Shown piece after piece: positions 51,454 through 59,614 of a stretch of DNA of 64,000 nt. The DNA lies in assembly GCF_036697405.1 (NCBI RefSeq), contig NZ_JBAHWA010000005.1:124001-188000 (forward strand), written 5' to 3'. Source of the DNA: Lysobacter sp036697405 (GTDB lineage: Bacteria > Pseudomonadota > Gammaproteobacteria > Xanthomonadales > Xanthomonadaceae). A program made the translations under genes and the position numbers. Under the pieces are notes generated by a model, which was not told where the DNA came from, made no database searches, and was given only the letters and a program-made list of their open reading frames with translations. Within the stretch, counting starts at the first letter, position 1, and every line of letters begins with the position of its first letter.

Positions 51454-52974
51454 GTGACGGATCACACCTACAACCCGCTGGATCGCAATACCTTCGAAGC
51501 CATCGCCTACAACGCGGTGGGGCGGGCCAGCGAAACCAACACCTATGCGGTCTATCAGCTGTCGCACAGCACCGGGAACTCGGGCTGGTCCGTCGGCGCG
51601 GTGCAGTGGGATTTCGGTCAGGGCAATCGTGGCCTCAAAGTCCACGATCTGATGGCGGGCTATCAGGCGTGGGCGAACGCCGAGGACCGGTTCAGCGATC
51701 GTGAGGTCGCCTCGCTCACCACGCGCCTGCAGACACGTGGCCAAACCGGAAACGCGCTCAGCAGTGAAGAGCTGACCCGGCTCAATGGCTACCTGCGCTC
51801 GGACCCCGGCCGCGCCTTCGTCGATGAGCTCAGCCAGACGCAGATACAGAAGAAGTGGGAAAAGGTTGGAGAGCCGCTGTCGCAGATACCCTGGTTGCAG
51901 ACCTTGAGCGCGAGCGATCCGGCGCAGGCGGCCGAGATCGTGGCGATGACCAGCAAGCTGTACAACCAGAACGAAAACAGGGGTCGTTTGCTGCTGGATC
52001 ACCTGGAGGGCGGCGCGCAGACTTCCGCGGAGATTCGCGATTGGATCGGCAGCCAGGGCATCGAAGGGCTTAAGGCCAGCGCGCGCACTGCCATCGTCTC
52101 CGGTCGCGACAATGCCTTGGAGGGCGTGCGCCTGATGAACGATCTGGAACTGGGCGACGGTCGGCTCAGTCAGGCGTGGCGCGAGCAAGTGCACACCCGC
52201 GGCAACGTATCGTTGACGCGCGAGTTCAACAGCAATCCGGACGTGCAGCTGCTGGACGCCATGATGCGTGACCCCGCCAGTGGGGCCCGCATCTTCGCGC
52301 GAGTGGACGAGGGCACGCCGGCGCGGGCGGCCGTCATCACCGGGATAGATGCCAATGCGCGGCTGGAGATGTCGCGCGTTATGATGGACAGGAACGGCGG
52401 CCTAACGGTGGTCAGCCCGGGCGGCGACACCTTCGCCATGACGCGCGAGGGCTGGAACCGCAACGGTGTGCCCATGCAGGGCGGAGCGGACACGCGACGC
52501 GAGCGCGACATGCCCGATCACACGGACAGGGGCGCGATGCCGCGGACCCGTGCGGATGCAGCGCTGCCGGAAGCACACCCTTTGCTTCGCCAATCGCAAG
52601 ACGCCGTGCAGCGCCTGGATGCCCGTTTGGGCCATGCCCACAGTCCGGCCAGCGATTGCATGAGCGCCAGCGTAGCCTGCCTGGCCAAAAGCCATGGTTT
52701 GGGGCGGGTGGATCACGTAGTGCTCAGCGGCGCCACATCGACGGAGGGGCCCGGCGCGCGGGTGATTGTGGTGGAAGGCGAGCTGACCGACCCTGCCCGC
52801 CGATTCGCGCACATGCCGACGGATGCTGCCGTGCGTACGCCGGTGAGCGAATCCCTGCAGCGCCTGGCGCAAATGGAGCAGGCGCAGCCGCAGCCGTCCG
52901 CTCCAATGCAGCTGGCGCAGCAGGATACGGCCGTTCCTACGCAGGAACCTCAACGTCGCGGACCTTCCGTGTGA
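51454..52974 (+). CDS. X-T4SS effector: lysozyme-like toxin with XVIPCD
   Basis: A 506-residue protein without a signal peptide. The first 230 residues contain DRNTFEAIAYNAVG (candidate catalytic Glu15) and GNSGWSVGAVQWDFGQG (43-57), typical of lysozyme-like transglycosylase or muramidase effectors. A middle region (about 240-350) is unassigned. The XVIPCD is at about 370-480: HPLLRQSQDAVQRLDARLG, CMSASVACLAKSHGLGRVDH, VVLSGATSTEGPGARVIVVE and RTPVSESLQRLAQ, followed by a Q-rich tail. GTG start with CAGGAG upstream. The LprI-type lipoprotein just before it would protect the producer. It should act on the peptidoglycan of target cells. Confidence 0.85.
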   Translation: MTDHTYNPLDRNTFEAIAYNAVGRASETNTYAVYQLSHSTGNSGWSVGAVQWDFGQGNRGLKVHDLMAGYQAWANAEDRFSDREVASLTTRLQTRGQTGNALSSEELTRLNGYLRSDPGRAFVDELSQTQIQKKWEKVGEPLSQIPWLQTLSASDPAQAAEIVAMTSKLYNQNENRGRLLLDHLEGGAQTSAEIRDWIGSQGIEGLKASARTAIVSGRDNALEGVRLMNDLELGDGRLSQAWREQVHTRGNVSLTREFNSNPDVQLLDAMMRDPASGARIFARVDEGTPARAAVITGIDANARLEMSRVMMDRNGGLTVVSPGGDTFAMTREGWNRNGVPMQGGADTRRERDMPDHTDRGAMPRTRADAALPEAHPLLRQSQDAVQRLDARLGHAHSPASDCMSASVACLAKSHGLGRVDHVVLSGATSTEGPGARVIVVEGELTDPARRFAHMPTDAAVRTPVSESLQRLAQMEQAQPQPSAPMQLAQQDTAVPTQEPQRRGPSV

Positions 52975-53126
52975 AGGGCTTTACAGCACATTCATGGCGT
53001 CGCCTGTGGGCAGGTCCTTTTGGGGCACAGGCCGGCCTAAGCGTTCCTGTAAAGCGGGCGCTAGTCATGGTGACGACCAAGCCGCCCGACGTATCCTAGG
53101 CGCCACCCAACGGCAAAGGACGCTGC

Positions 53127-53537
53127 ATGGAGCTCAGAATCAGCCATATCGCCGGTGTGGCCCTGGCCGGCCTGCTGTGCATCGCCTGCACCGCCTCGCC
53201 CGCCAAGGGAAAGGTGCCGGCCGCCGCCTACCCGGCGGTGCTGCAAGGCACCTGGATGGGCGACAGCCCCGAGGCCTGCAAGCGCCCGGATGCCGCCGAC
53301 AGCGATGCGCGCTTCCAGATCGCAGCGCGCAAGCTGTCCGGCTACGAGGACTATCGGGTGCCGGTCAGCGTGACGCAGATCTCCAAGACGCCGCAGGCGT
53401 GGAAGATCGTTTCGCAGTTGCACATCAACGAGGACACGATCCGGCTGGAGGAGGTCCTGCTGCTCAGCGGCGAGGACAACGGCGAGTTGACCGTGGTCAA
53501 CCATAAGCAATCCAATACCTATTACCGCTGCCGCTGA
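53127..53537 (+). CDS. Putative X-T4SS immunity lipoprotein (cognate of the M23 effector)
   Basis: A 136-residue lipoprotein, signal MELRISHIAGVALAGLLCIA with Cys21 (LCIAC) as the likely lipidation site. The mature domain, AVLQGTWMGDSPEACKRPDA and SQLHINEDTIRLEEVLLLSG to TYYRCR, looks like a small beta-rich fold with one disulfide (CKRPD ... YYRCR). It ends 50 nt before the M23-like effector gene, in the effector-immunity order seen in the two other modules. Immunity by context, not by motif. Confidence 0.7.
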   Translation: MELRISHIAGVALAGLLCIACTASPAKGKVPAAAYPAVLQGTWMGDSPEACKRPDAADSDARFQIAARKLSGYEDYRVPVSVTQISKTPQAWKIVSQLHINEDTIRLEEVLLLSGEDNGELTVVNHKQSNTYYRCR

Positions 53538-53587
53538 ACGCAGCAGGCCCCATCGCGTTCGTCGCGACCACGAAAGGAATCGCCGCC

Positions 53588-54979
53588 ATGGCCAACGAGA
53601 ACGAGCAAGACCCGCAGGCCGTCGCCCCGGCCGACCCCACGCCTTATCGCGTGATCCAGAAGGGCCGCACGGTCAACGTGCCGGTCACCGATTACGAAAG
53701 CCTGGTCACCCATCACCCCGGCGCCAATGCGGATGCGCGCGTGGTCGACGGCGTGGTGGCCGGTGGCCAAGCCGGGCGCAGGCACGCGGTCATCGATGGC
53801 GAGATCCAGGAAATCGAAGTGCGCACCGCACGCCGCGATTACGGCCTGACCGAAAACCAGGTGCTGGAGAAGCGCGACTTCATTCTGGAAGACCCGCGCC
53901 TGGCCACGGGGCCGGCTTCGCGCGGCGTCGACGTGCCGTCGCCGCTGGCCGGCTACGTGGGCCGGGTCAGTCCGACCGAGGGCCTGGTCGACATCTACGA
54001 CCGCGAGGGCGGCGAGGTGATCGCGCGCGTGCGCCACATGAGCAACATCGCGGTAACCGAGGGCGACACCATCCAGTACGGCCAGGCCTTGGGCACGCAG
54101 AGCAATGTGGCCACGGTGCCGATCCATGTGCATATGGAAGTGGACACGCGCTACCACCAGCAATTCGATAACTACGTAGACGACCTCGCCAGCGGCCGTT
54201 TGGCGCTGGACCCGCCGCGGCGCGGGCAGGGCATCGAGGCGCGTGCGGTGGTGGACGACGGTGTGATCCGCATCGGCGAGACCGACGACCGCGTGCGCGC
54301 GGCCGCGCAGCAGCTCAACGCCGCCGGCCTCCGCGGCGCCGACGGCCAGCCGCTGGCCGAGGACGGCGTGTACCGCCTGTCCATGCAGGCGGCGGTAATC
54401 AACTACCAGAACGCGCAGGGCCTGCCGGCCACCGGCAATCTCGACCCGGCCACGTTGCAGCGGCTGGTGCCGCCCACCCAGACCCAGGACGCGCCCGCCC
54501 CGGCCGCGCCGGCGCCCGGCACGCAACCGGCCGCGCCGCAGGGCGCGCAGCCCGCGCCGCCGCCCGGCAACCGTGGCTCCGCGCCCGGTCCGCTGGGCAG
54601 CAACGACCCGCTGCTGCCGCAGGCCGAAGCGGCCACCCGCCGCCTCGACGCCAGCCTGGGCCGCGAGTACGACGGCAACAGCGCCTGCATGGCCGCCAGC
54701 GCCGCCTGCCTGGCGCGCAAGCAGGGCCTGACCGGCATCGACCACATCGTGCTCAGCGCCGCCAACGCCCAGGGCGTGGCCGCCGGCCAGAACCTGATCG
54801 TGGTGCAGGGCGATCTGCAAAACCCGGGCCGCCAGCTGGCCAGCATGCGCACCGACGATGCGGTGCGCACGCCGGTCGCGGATTCGGTAGCGCAACTCAA
54901 CCGCCTGTACGAGGCCAGCCAGTCGACGCCGTCGCAGGACGCCAACGCCCAGTCCCGCCAGACGGGGCGTACGGCCTAG
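53588..54979 (+). CDS. X-T4SS effector: M23-like and peptidoglycan-binding domains with XVIPCD
   Basis: A 463-residue protein without a signal peptide. Residues 100-190 look like a LytM/M23 peptidase: RGVDVPSPLAGYVGRVSP, VRHMSNIAVTEGDTIQYGQA and VPIHVHMEVD (His180-x-His182). The first His ligand normally four residues before Asp115 is replaced by Ser111, so activity is uncertain. Residues 230-295 fit a peptidoglycan-binding domain (DDRVRAAAQQLNAAG, LSMQAAVINYQNAQGLPATG). A Pro/Ala/Gln linker leads to the XVIPCD (340-440; DPLLPQAEAATRRLDASLGR, ACLARKQGLTGIDHIVLSAA). The lipoprotein gene upstream is probably its immunity. Confidence 0.87.
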   Translation: MANENEQDPQAVAPADPTPYRVIQKGRTVNVPVTDYESLVTHHPGANADARVVDGVVAGGQAGRRHAVIDGEIQEIEVRTARRDYGLTENQVLEKRDFILEDPRLATGPASRGVDVPSPLAGYVGRVSPTEGLVDIYDREGGEVIARVRHMSNIAVTEGDTIQYGQALGTQSNVATVPIHVHMEVDTRYHQQFDNYVDDLASGRLALDPPRRGQGIEARAVVDDGVIRIGETDDRVRAAAQQLNAAGLRGADGQPLAEDGVYRLSMQAAVINYQNAQGLPATGNLDPATLQRLVPPTQTQDAPAPAAPAPGTQPAAPQGAQPAPPPGNRGSAPGPLGSNDPLLPQAEAATRRLDASLGREYDGNSACMAASAACLARKQGLTGIDHIVLSAANAQGVAAGQNLIVVQGDLQNPGRQLASMRTDDAVRTPVADSVAQLNRLYEASQSTPSQDANAQSRQTGRTA

Positions 54980-55207
54980 GCCCAGTACGCGACACGGCCC
55001 GCGGCGGAGCCTGTCGCGGGCCCCGCTGTAGCTCCCGTCGCGTCCGCGCCCCCAAAGCGGGCCGTGGGGTGACGGCATGCGATTGATCCGGCGCGACGGC
55101 GGCCGCCCGGCGACGACACGAATGCGCCGAGCCGGTGGCCAAAAACGGCTCGTAATCCCTATATGAGTGCGAGCGGCGAATCCCTTCGCCGCAACAGGGA
55201 GGGCGCA

Positions 55208-55933
55208 ATGGATCCGATACAGCACGATGCATGCCGCATCGCCAGGCACTATGCGGGTGCGTTCGATCGCGGTGTTGCAGAGCGAAATCGGAAGCTTCGT
55301 GACTGGGAGCCGATGACCCAGCGCTACCGGCGCGTGTTCGAGGTATTCCGCGAAGAATTAGCGATCCACGACTTTATGGTGGATGCCTACACCGGCGTAG
55401 ACGAGCTCCATATTCGTTCGCCGGAGGCACAAGGAGCGCAGGGCGAGGAGGCGCGAATTCTCTACAGCCTGCCGACGGTCACGATCTGGCTGGGCAACAA
55501 CATAGTCTGGGCTTCCAAGCAGGAAGGGCGGCGCTTTCCCAACTTTCTGGGGGAAGGTGGCTGCAGCCTGTCGATCACCCAGCAATTGGACGCAAGCGCG
55601 GTGGTGACCGTGCTGCCTTACCGTCCGCAAGTCGGCAATCGCGATGTCGAGAAGGAGGTGTTGATGCTGGGCGTTTATCCCGACCCGGCCGCCATCGACG
55701 AGCGCAAGGCGCTGCGCCATGTCGAGGTGCTGCTGGCTTACGCGCTCAAGTCATCTCTCCATGGCGCGCCCACCAACTCAATGCACTGGACGCTAAAGCG
55801 CGCGGAGCTGCGTCATTGGTGGCTGACGAAGTTCCAAGCCAGCATGGCGAGGCAGTGGCTCAGCCGTACCCTGCCCGCAGTGGTCAAGGCGGTGGGTGCC
55901 GTGGCCAAGGCGGCGCCGGCCGCGGCTGTATAG
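55208..55933 (+). CDS. Hypothetical cytosolic protein, 241 aa
   Basis: A 241-residue protein with no signal peptide. MDPIQHDACRIARHYAGAFD opens it, VTIWLGNNIVWASKQEGRRF and HVEVLLAYALKSSLHGAPTN follow, and the end (LPAVVKAVGAVAKAAPAAAV) is a weakly hydrophobic amphipathic helix. No family recognised. The ATG at 55208, with AACAGGGAGG upstream, decides the start. It runs in the same direction as the effector module 228 nt away but carries no XVIPCD. Confidence 0.65.
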   Translation: MDPIQHDACRIARHYAGAFDRGVAERNRKLRDWEPMTQRYRRVFEVFREELAIHDFMVDAYTGVDELHIRSPEAQGAQGEEARILYSLPTVTIWLGNNIVWASKQEGRRFPNFLGEGGCSLSITQQLDASAVVTVLPYRPQVGNRDVEKEVLMLGVYPDPAAIDERKALRHVEVLLAYALKSSLHGAPTNSMHWTLKRAELRHWWLTKFQASMARQWLSRTLPAVVKAVGAVAKAAPAAAV

Positions 55934-55957
55934 CGCCAGGCGGGGTGCCGGCCCAGC

Positions 55958-56842
55958 TTAGTGGGCGGTGCGATCCGCGTAGGCCTGGCCGGCCAGTTCT
56001 GACGGGCTCAGCCCCAGCACGCGCCGCAGGCAGCGCGCCATGTGGCTGGCGTGCGAGAACCCCGCCGCCAGGGCGATGTCGGCGATGCGCTGCTCGCCTT
56101 GCAGCAACATCAGACGCGCGCGTTCCACCCGGCGCTCCAGCACGTAGCGGTGCGCGGGCAGGCCGGTGGCCTGCTTGAACAGTGCCTTGAAGTGCGAGGC
56201 GCTGTAGCCCGCCACCGCGGCCAGTTCCGCCAGCGACAGAGGTTCGTCCAGGTGGGCTTCGATGTATTCCTGCACGCGTCGCAGGCGCCAGGCGGGCAGG
56301 GCGCGCGCCCGCGTCTCGGCCGCCGGCGGCCGGCGCGATTGCAGGCTGAGCAGGCGCGCGGCGAGCGCGGTGGCCAGGCTGTCGACGAACAGGCGCCCGC
56401 CCGGATAGGCGTCGCGGTCCTCGGCCTGCATCATCCAGCCGATGCGTTCGACCTGCGGGTCGCGTACGTGGATCGCGGGCGCCAGTTCGCTGGCGCGCGT
56501 GCCGGCCGATTCCAGGGTGTCGCGCCACAGCGACGGCGTCAGCCGCAGCAGCAGCGAGCGCGCCGGCCGCGACAACTGCCAGCGCGTGCTGGCGCCGGCC
56601 GGCACCACGCAGTACTGGCCGTGCAGGCGCACGCCCTGGCGGTCGTGCCCGTCCATGCGGTACGACACCGGCACCGGCGTGCCCAGATGCAGGCACAGCA
56701 CGTGGCGCCCATCCAGCGGCGAGTCGAACACGCCCTGGGGCACCGGCGAGGTCAGCACGTCCAGCAGGGGCGTGCGGTCCGCACCGGCGCGCGGGGACAG
56801 CGCCGCGGGCGGTGGGGGGTAGCAGGCGGGGCGGTCGCTCAT
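55958..56842 (-). CDS. AraC-family transcriptional regulator
   Basis: A 294-residue regulator. The N-terminal 170 residues are an effector-binding domain (cupin-like; HVLCLHLGTPVPVSYRM, HGQYCVVPAGASTRWQLS). The C-terminal AraC HTH pair is PLSLAELAAVAGYSASHFKALFKQATGLPAHRYVLERRVERA, given here as two adjoining helices, then RIADIALAAGFSHASHMARCLRRVLGLSP. The nearest divergent gene, an alpha/beta hydrolase 137 nt away, is the likely target. The inducer is unknown. Confidence 0.87.
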   Translation of the reverse strand: MSDRPACYPPPPAALSPRAGADRTPLLDVLTSPVPQGVFDSPLDGRHVLCLHLGTPVPVSYRMDGHDRQGVRLHGQYCVVPAGASTRWQLSRPARSLLLRLTPSLWRDTLESAGTRASELAPAIHVRDPQVERIGWMMQAEDRDAYPGGRLFVDSLATALAARLLSLQSRRPPAAETRARALPAWRLRRVQEYIEAHLDEPLSLAELAAVAGYSASHFKALFKQATGLPAHRYVLERRVERARLMLLQGEQRIADIALAAGFSHASHMARCLRRVLGLSPSELAGQAYADRTAH

Positions 56843-56979
56843 GGCCCGATCCTCGGCCGGCGTCGCCGCCGCCGACAGTGCCGAAAATCATCCATGCGTG
56901 TCCGCTGTCGTCCTTTTGTGTGCGCCCGCCGCCGGCGCAGTCGCCAGCATGGTCCGGTCACCCCCACAGGACCGCATCC

Positions 56980-57957
56980 ATGCACCGCCGACAGTTCATC
57001 ACGCTCGCCGCCGCCGGCCTGGCCGCCGGCGTCGCCGGCAGCTACGCCCCGCTGGCCCCGGCCCGCCGCCGCCTCGCCCAGGCCGGCGCCGAGGCGCCCC
57101 TGGACGCCGTCGCCTACCGCGCAAGCCGCCGCTACGCCGCGCTGCCGTTCGGCAGGATCGCCTACGTCGAACGCGGCCAGGGGCGCGCGGCTTTGTTCCT
57201 GCACGGTGCCCCGCTCAACGGCTACCAATGGCGCGGCGCCATCGATCGCCTGTCCGCCTACCGCCGCTGCATCGCCCCGGATTTCATGGGCCTGGGCTAC
57301 TCGGAGATCCCGGCCGGCCAGCCCCTGGCCGCCTCCGACCAGGCCGCGATGCTGGCGGCCTTGCTGGATGCGCTGCGTGTGGACCAGGCCGACATCGTCG
57401 CCAGCGACAGCGGCGGTGCGGTGGCCCAGCTGTTTCTGCTGCGCCACCCCAAGCGCGTGCGCAGCCTGTTGCTGACCAACTGCGACGTCGAACCCGACAG
57501 CCCGCCGCCGAAGATCCAGCCGGTGCTGGACATGGCCCGCGCCGGCACCTTGGCCGACGCCACCGCCGAATGGCTGACCGACAAGGCCAAGGCCCGCGCC
57601 ACCTTCGGCGCCGCCGTGTTCGCCGACCCCAGCCGCTTCGCCGACGACACCATCGACTACTACGTCACGCCGCTGGTGAATACGCCGTTGCGCCGCGCGC
57701 AGTACCACGCCTTCCATGTCGCGCTGTCGCCCAACCCGCTGGCGGGCATCGAGGCCGAGCTCAAGCGCAGCCAGGTCCCGGTGCGCATCGTGTGGGGCGC
57801 GGCGGACGACATCTTCGATCAGGGCGATGCCGAATACCTGGACCGCATCTTCCCGAACTCGCGGGGCATCCGCCGCGTGCCGCGCGCGAAGCTGTTCTTC
57901 CAGGAGGAATTTCCGGAGGTGATCGCCGAAGAGGCGCGGAAGTTGTGGGGCGCGTGA
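56980..57957 (+). CDS. Exported alpha/beta hydrolase (haloalkane dehalogenase-like)
   Basis: A 325-residue hydrolase starting MHRRQFITLAAAGLAAGVAG. The R-R-Q-F-I pattern plus hydrophobic helix suggests a Tat signal. The fold follows with LFLHGAPLNGYQWRGAI (oxyanion HG-P), RCIAPDFMGLGYSEIP, IVASDSGGAVAQLFLLRHP (nucleophile Ser in D-S-G-G), IVWGAADDIFDQGD (acid) and a late His that is not clearly placed. DSGG and the domain order resemble haloalkane dehalogenases and related epoxide hydrolases, where the nucleophile is usually Asp; the Asp just before the Ser may be it. Divergent from the AraC gene. Confidence 0.8.
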   Translation: MHRRQFITLAAAGLAAGVAGSYAPLAPARRRLAQAGAEAPLDAVAYRASRRYAALPFGRIAYVERGQGRAALFLHGAPLNGYQWRGAIDRLSAYRRCIAPDFMGLGYSEIPAGQPLAASDQAAMLAALLDALRVDQADIVASDSGGAVAQLFLLRHPKRVRSLLLTNCDVEPDSPPPKIQPVLDMARAGTLADATAEWLTDKAKARATFGAAVFADPSRFADDTIDYYVTPLVNTPLRRAQYHAFHVALSPNPLAGIEAELKRSQVPVRIVWGAADDIFDQGDAEYLDRIFPNSRGIRRVPRAKLFFQEEFPEVIAEEARKLWGA

Positions 57958-57995
57958 GTTACGCCTGCCGTCACACGCCCCCCCGGGGCGCGTCG

Positions 57996-58481
57996 TCAGC
58001 CGGGTGAGGAGCAGCGCGCCAGCTGCGGGGTGACCGCGTCCATGACTTTCACGGAGCCCAGGCTTTGGAAGGAGGTGGCGTCGAACAATTTGGCCTGCAC
58101 CGCCGACTTGATCAGCGGCAGGACTTGCTCCAGCTCGGCATCGCTGGCCGGATTTTGTTCGTCGCCCCAACGCCGGTACAACGCGAACAGGCGCAGGCCT
58201 TCGGGGCTGGCGTAGAAGCGCTCCATCTCGGCCTGCTCGTCCGCGCTCAAGGACTGCGCGATGACCGCCTGCATGGCGTCGAATACGGTGCTGGCGGGAA
58301 TGCGCGCGATGCACGCGGCTTCGTCCGGCTTGACGCCGTCCGTGCTGCGCACCATGTCCTTGAGGTCGTCCACATAGGCCGAGGCCATGGCCTTGGCGGT
58401 CGCGGAGACCGGCGGCGCGTTCGCCGCCCAGGCGGGCGCGCACAACGCGAGCGAAAGCAATAGCAGGGGCGTGCGTGGCAT
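57996..58481 (-). CDS. Secreted protein of unknown function, 161 aa
   Basis: A signal peptide (MPRTPLLLLSLALCAPAWAA) leads 140 residues that are mainly helical: MASAYVDDLKDMVRSTDGVK, ADEQAEMERFYASPEGLRLF and LLPLIKSAVQAKLFDATSFQ-like segments, with two Cys (ACIARIP, ARCSSPG). The E-x-x-x-F-Y-x-S-P-E-G motif resembles DUF2059-type secreted proteins. Function unknown. Convergent with the hydrolase gene and followed by a membrane-protein gene on the same strand. Confidence 0.7.
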   Translation of the reverse strand: MPRTPLLLLSLALCAPAWAANAPPVSATAKAMASAYVDDLKDMVRSTDGVKPDEAACIARIPASTVFDAMQAVIAQSLSADEQAEMERFYASPEGLRLFALYRRWGDEQNPASDAELEQVLPLIKSAVQAKLFDATSFQSLGSVKVMDAVTPQLARCSSPG

Positions 58482-58521
58482 GGCGTTCCTTCGGGGCGGT
58501 GGTGTGATCGATGTGGCGCCG

Positions 58522-59154
58522 TCAGCTTGCCGGTGGCGGGCGGCGTTTGCGAGCCCGCTGAGCGGCGCGGTTGATGCGCTTGACCCAGGCGTCGCCCACG
58601 CGGACCGATACGGCGAACTTGTCCTCGTGCTCCAGGCACAGGAAGGCCAGCACGGCCATGATCGCGGCGAAGAAGCCGTAGACCCAACCCATGGCCAAGC
58701 CGGGCCCCAGCACGGCCGACGAGTACGCGCCGCCCGCGGCGGCGCACATGGCGGCGAAATAGCCCAGCATCAGCACGACTCGGGCGAGCCGGCGCTTGCG
58801 CAGGGTGGCGTGCCATCCCTGCCGCCAACCGACCTTCTGGCTTGCGCTGTCGTAGACCAGCAGGCCCCATAGCGAGGACAGGTCGACCAGGGATTGGCCG
58901 CTGTCAGGACGGCTCAGCGCCAAGCGGATCACCGGCGTGGGCAGATAGCTGCCGAACACGTGCCGCACCGCCATCTGCAGCCACAGCGCATCGCGTTTGC
59001 GGCCGTCGGACCAGAGCTCCAGGAATTCCTTGCGATGCTGGCCGCGACGGCCGTGCAGGCCGAACACGCCGCGCACTGCATAGAAGCCCAGGGCGACCAC
59101 CACGCCAAAGATCAGGAAGGATCCGCCTCCCGCCTTGATGACTTCCTCGAGCAT
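58522..59154 (-). CDS. Membrane protein of unknown function, 210 aa
   Basis: MLEEVIKAGGGSFLIFGVVV begins a first TM (about 12-29). A basic loop (GLHGRRGQHRKEFLELWSDG) and a cytosolic domain follow, then two or three TMs near 128-185 (VVLMLGYFAAMCAAAGGAYS, MGWVYGFFAAIMAVLAFLCL) and a basic tail (RAAQRARKRRPPPAS). AGGAGGT at ideal spacing selects the ATG at 59154 over one nine codons upstream. No family recognised. It ends 40 nt before the secreted-protein gene on the same strand. Confidence 0.65.
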   Translation of the reverse strand: MLEEVIKAGGGSFLIFGVVVALGFYAVRGVFGLHGRRGQHRKEFLELWSDGRKRDALWLQMAVRHVFGSYLPTPVIRLALSRPDSGQSLVDLSSLWGLLVYDSASQKVGWRQGWHATLRKRRLARVVLMLGYFAAMCAAAGGAYSSAVLGPGLAMGWVYGFFAAIMAVLAFLCLEHEDKFAVSVRVGDAWVKRINRAAQRARKRRPPPAS

Positions 59155-59614
59155 GCGACCTCCTGTCGTGCCATGCGCCATCTTTCACCGTCGTGCTGGC
59201 TTCCGACAAGAGGGAGTTCACTCATGGGGCACGCGAGTGGCGTCCTCCTTCGACGTTGGGCCGAGCCTGGTAGCGTTAGGACCGGCGGCCCATCGCGTGA
59301 AGAGAGGCTTCCGGCCTGATCAAAACACGGGTCTTTGATGCGCGTCCCTAAAAGCTCTAGCGGATGTCCGCTGGAGCTTGATCAGGTTTAGCGTATCGGT
59401 GCCCCTTTGACGTAGGGGGCAATGGTTGCGCGCGTCGCTGAGAGGTGCTTGGCGAGAGGGTACTGACGGCGAGCCCTGCTCCGCGATGCGATGCTGGGCT
59501 GCTGTCGGACCTCGCGCGCGAGCAAAGCTGCGCCCAATCTGACCTCTCAGGTCATGCGGCCGTCTGGCGCCGCGGGTAGCATGCTCGCCAGAATCCATGG
59601 GCGAGAGGGTAGCG
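59155..59614. other. 460-nt intergenic region with one hairpin
   Basis: No convincing gene. The only clear structure is a hairpin AGCTC-t-AGCGGA / TCCGCT-g-GAGCT at 59353-59378 (one mismatch at the same height), followed by TTGATCAGG. It lacks a T-run. Between 59401 and 59430 CCCCTTTGACGTAGGGGG forms a smaller hairpin. Promoters for the hydrolase gene at 59.6 kb must lie here but none is clear. Confidence 0.6.
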
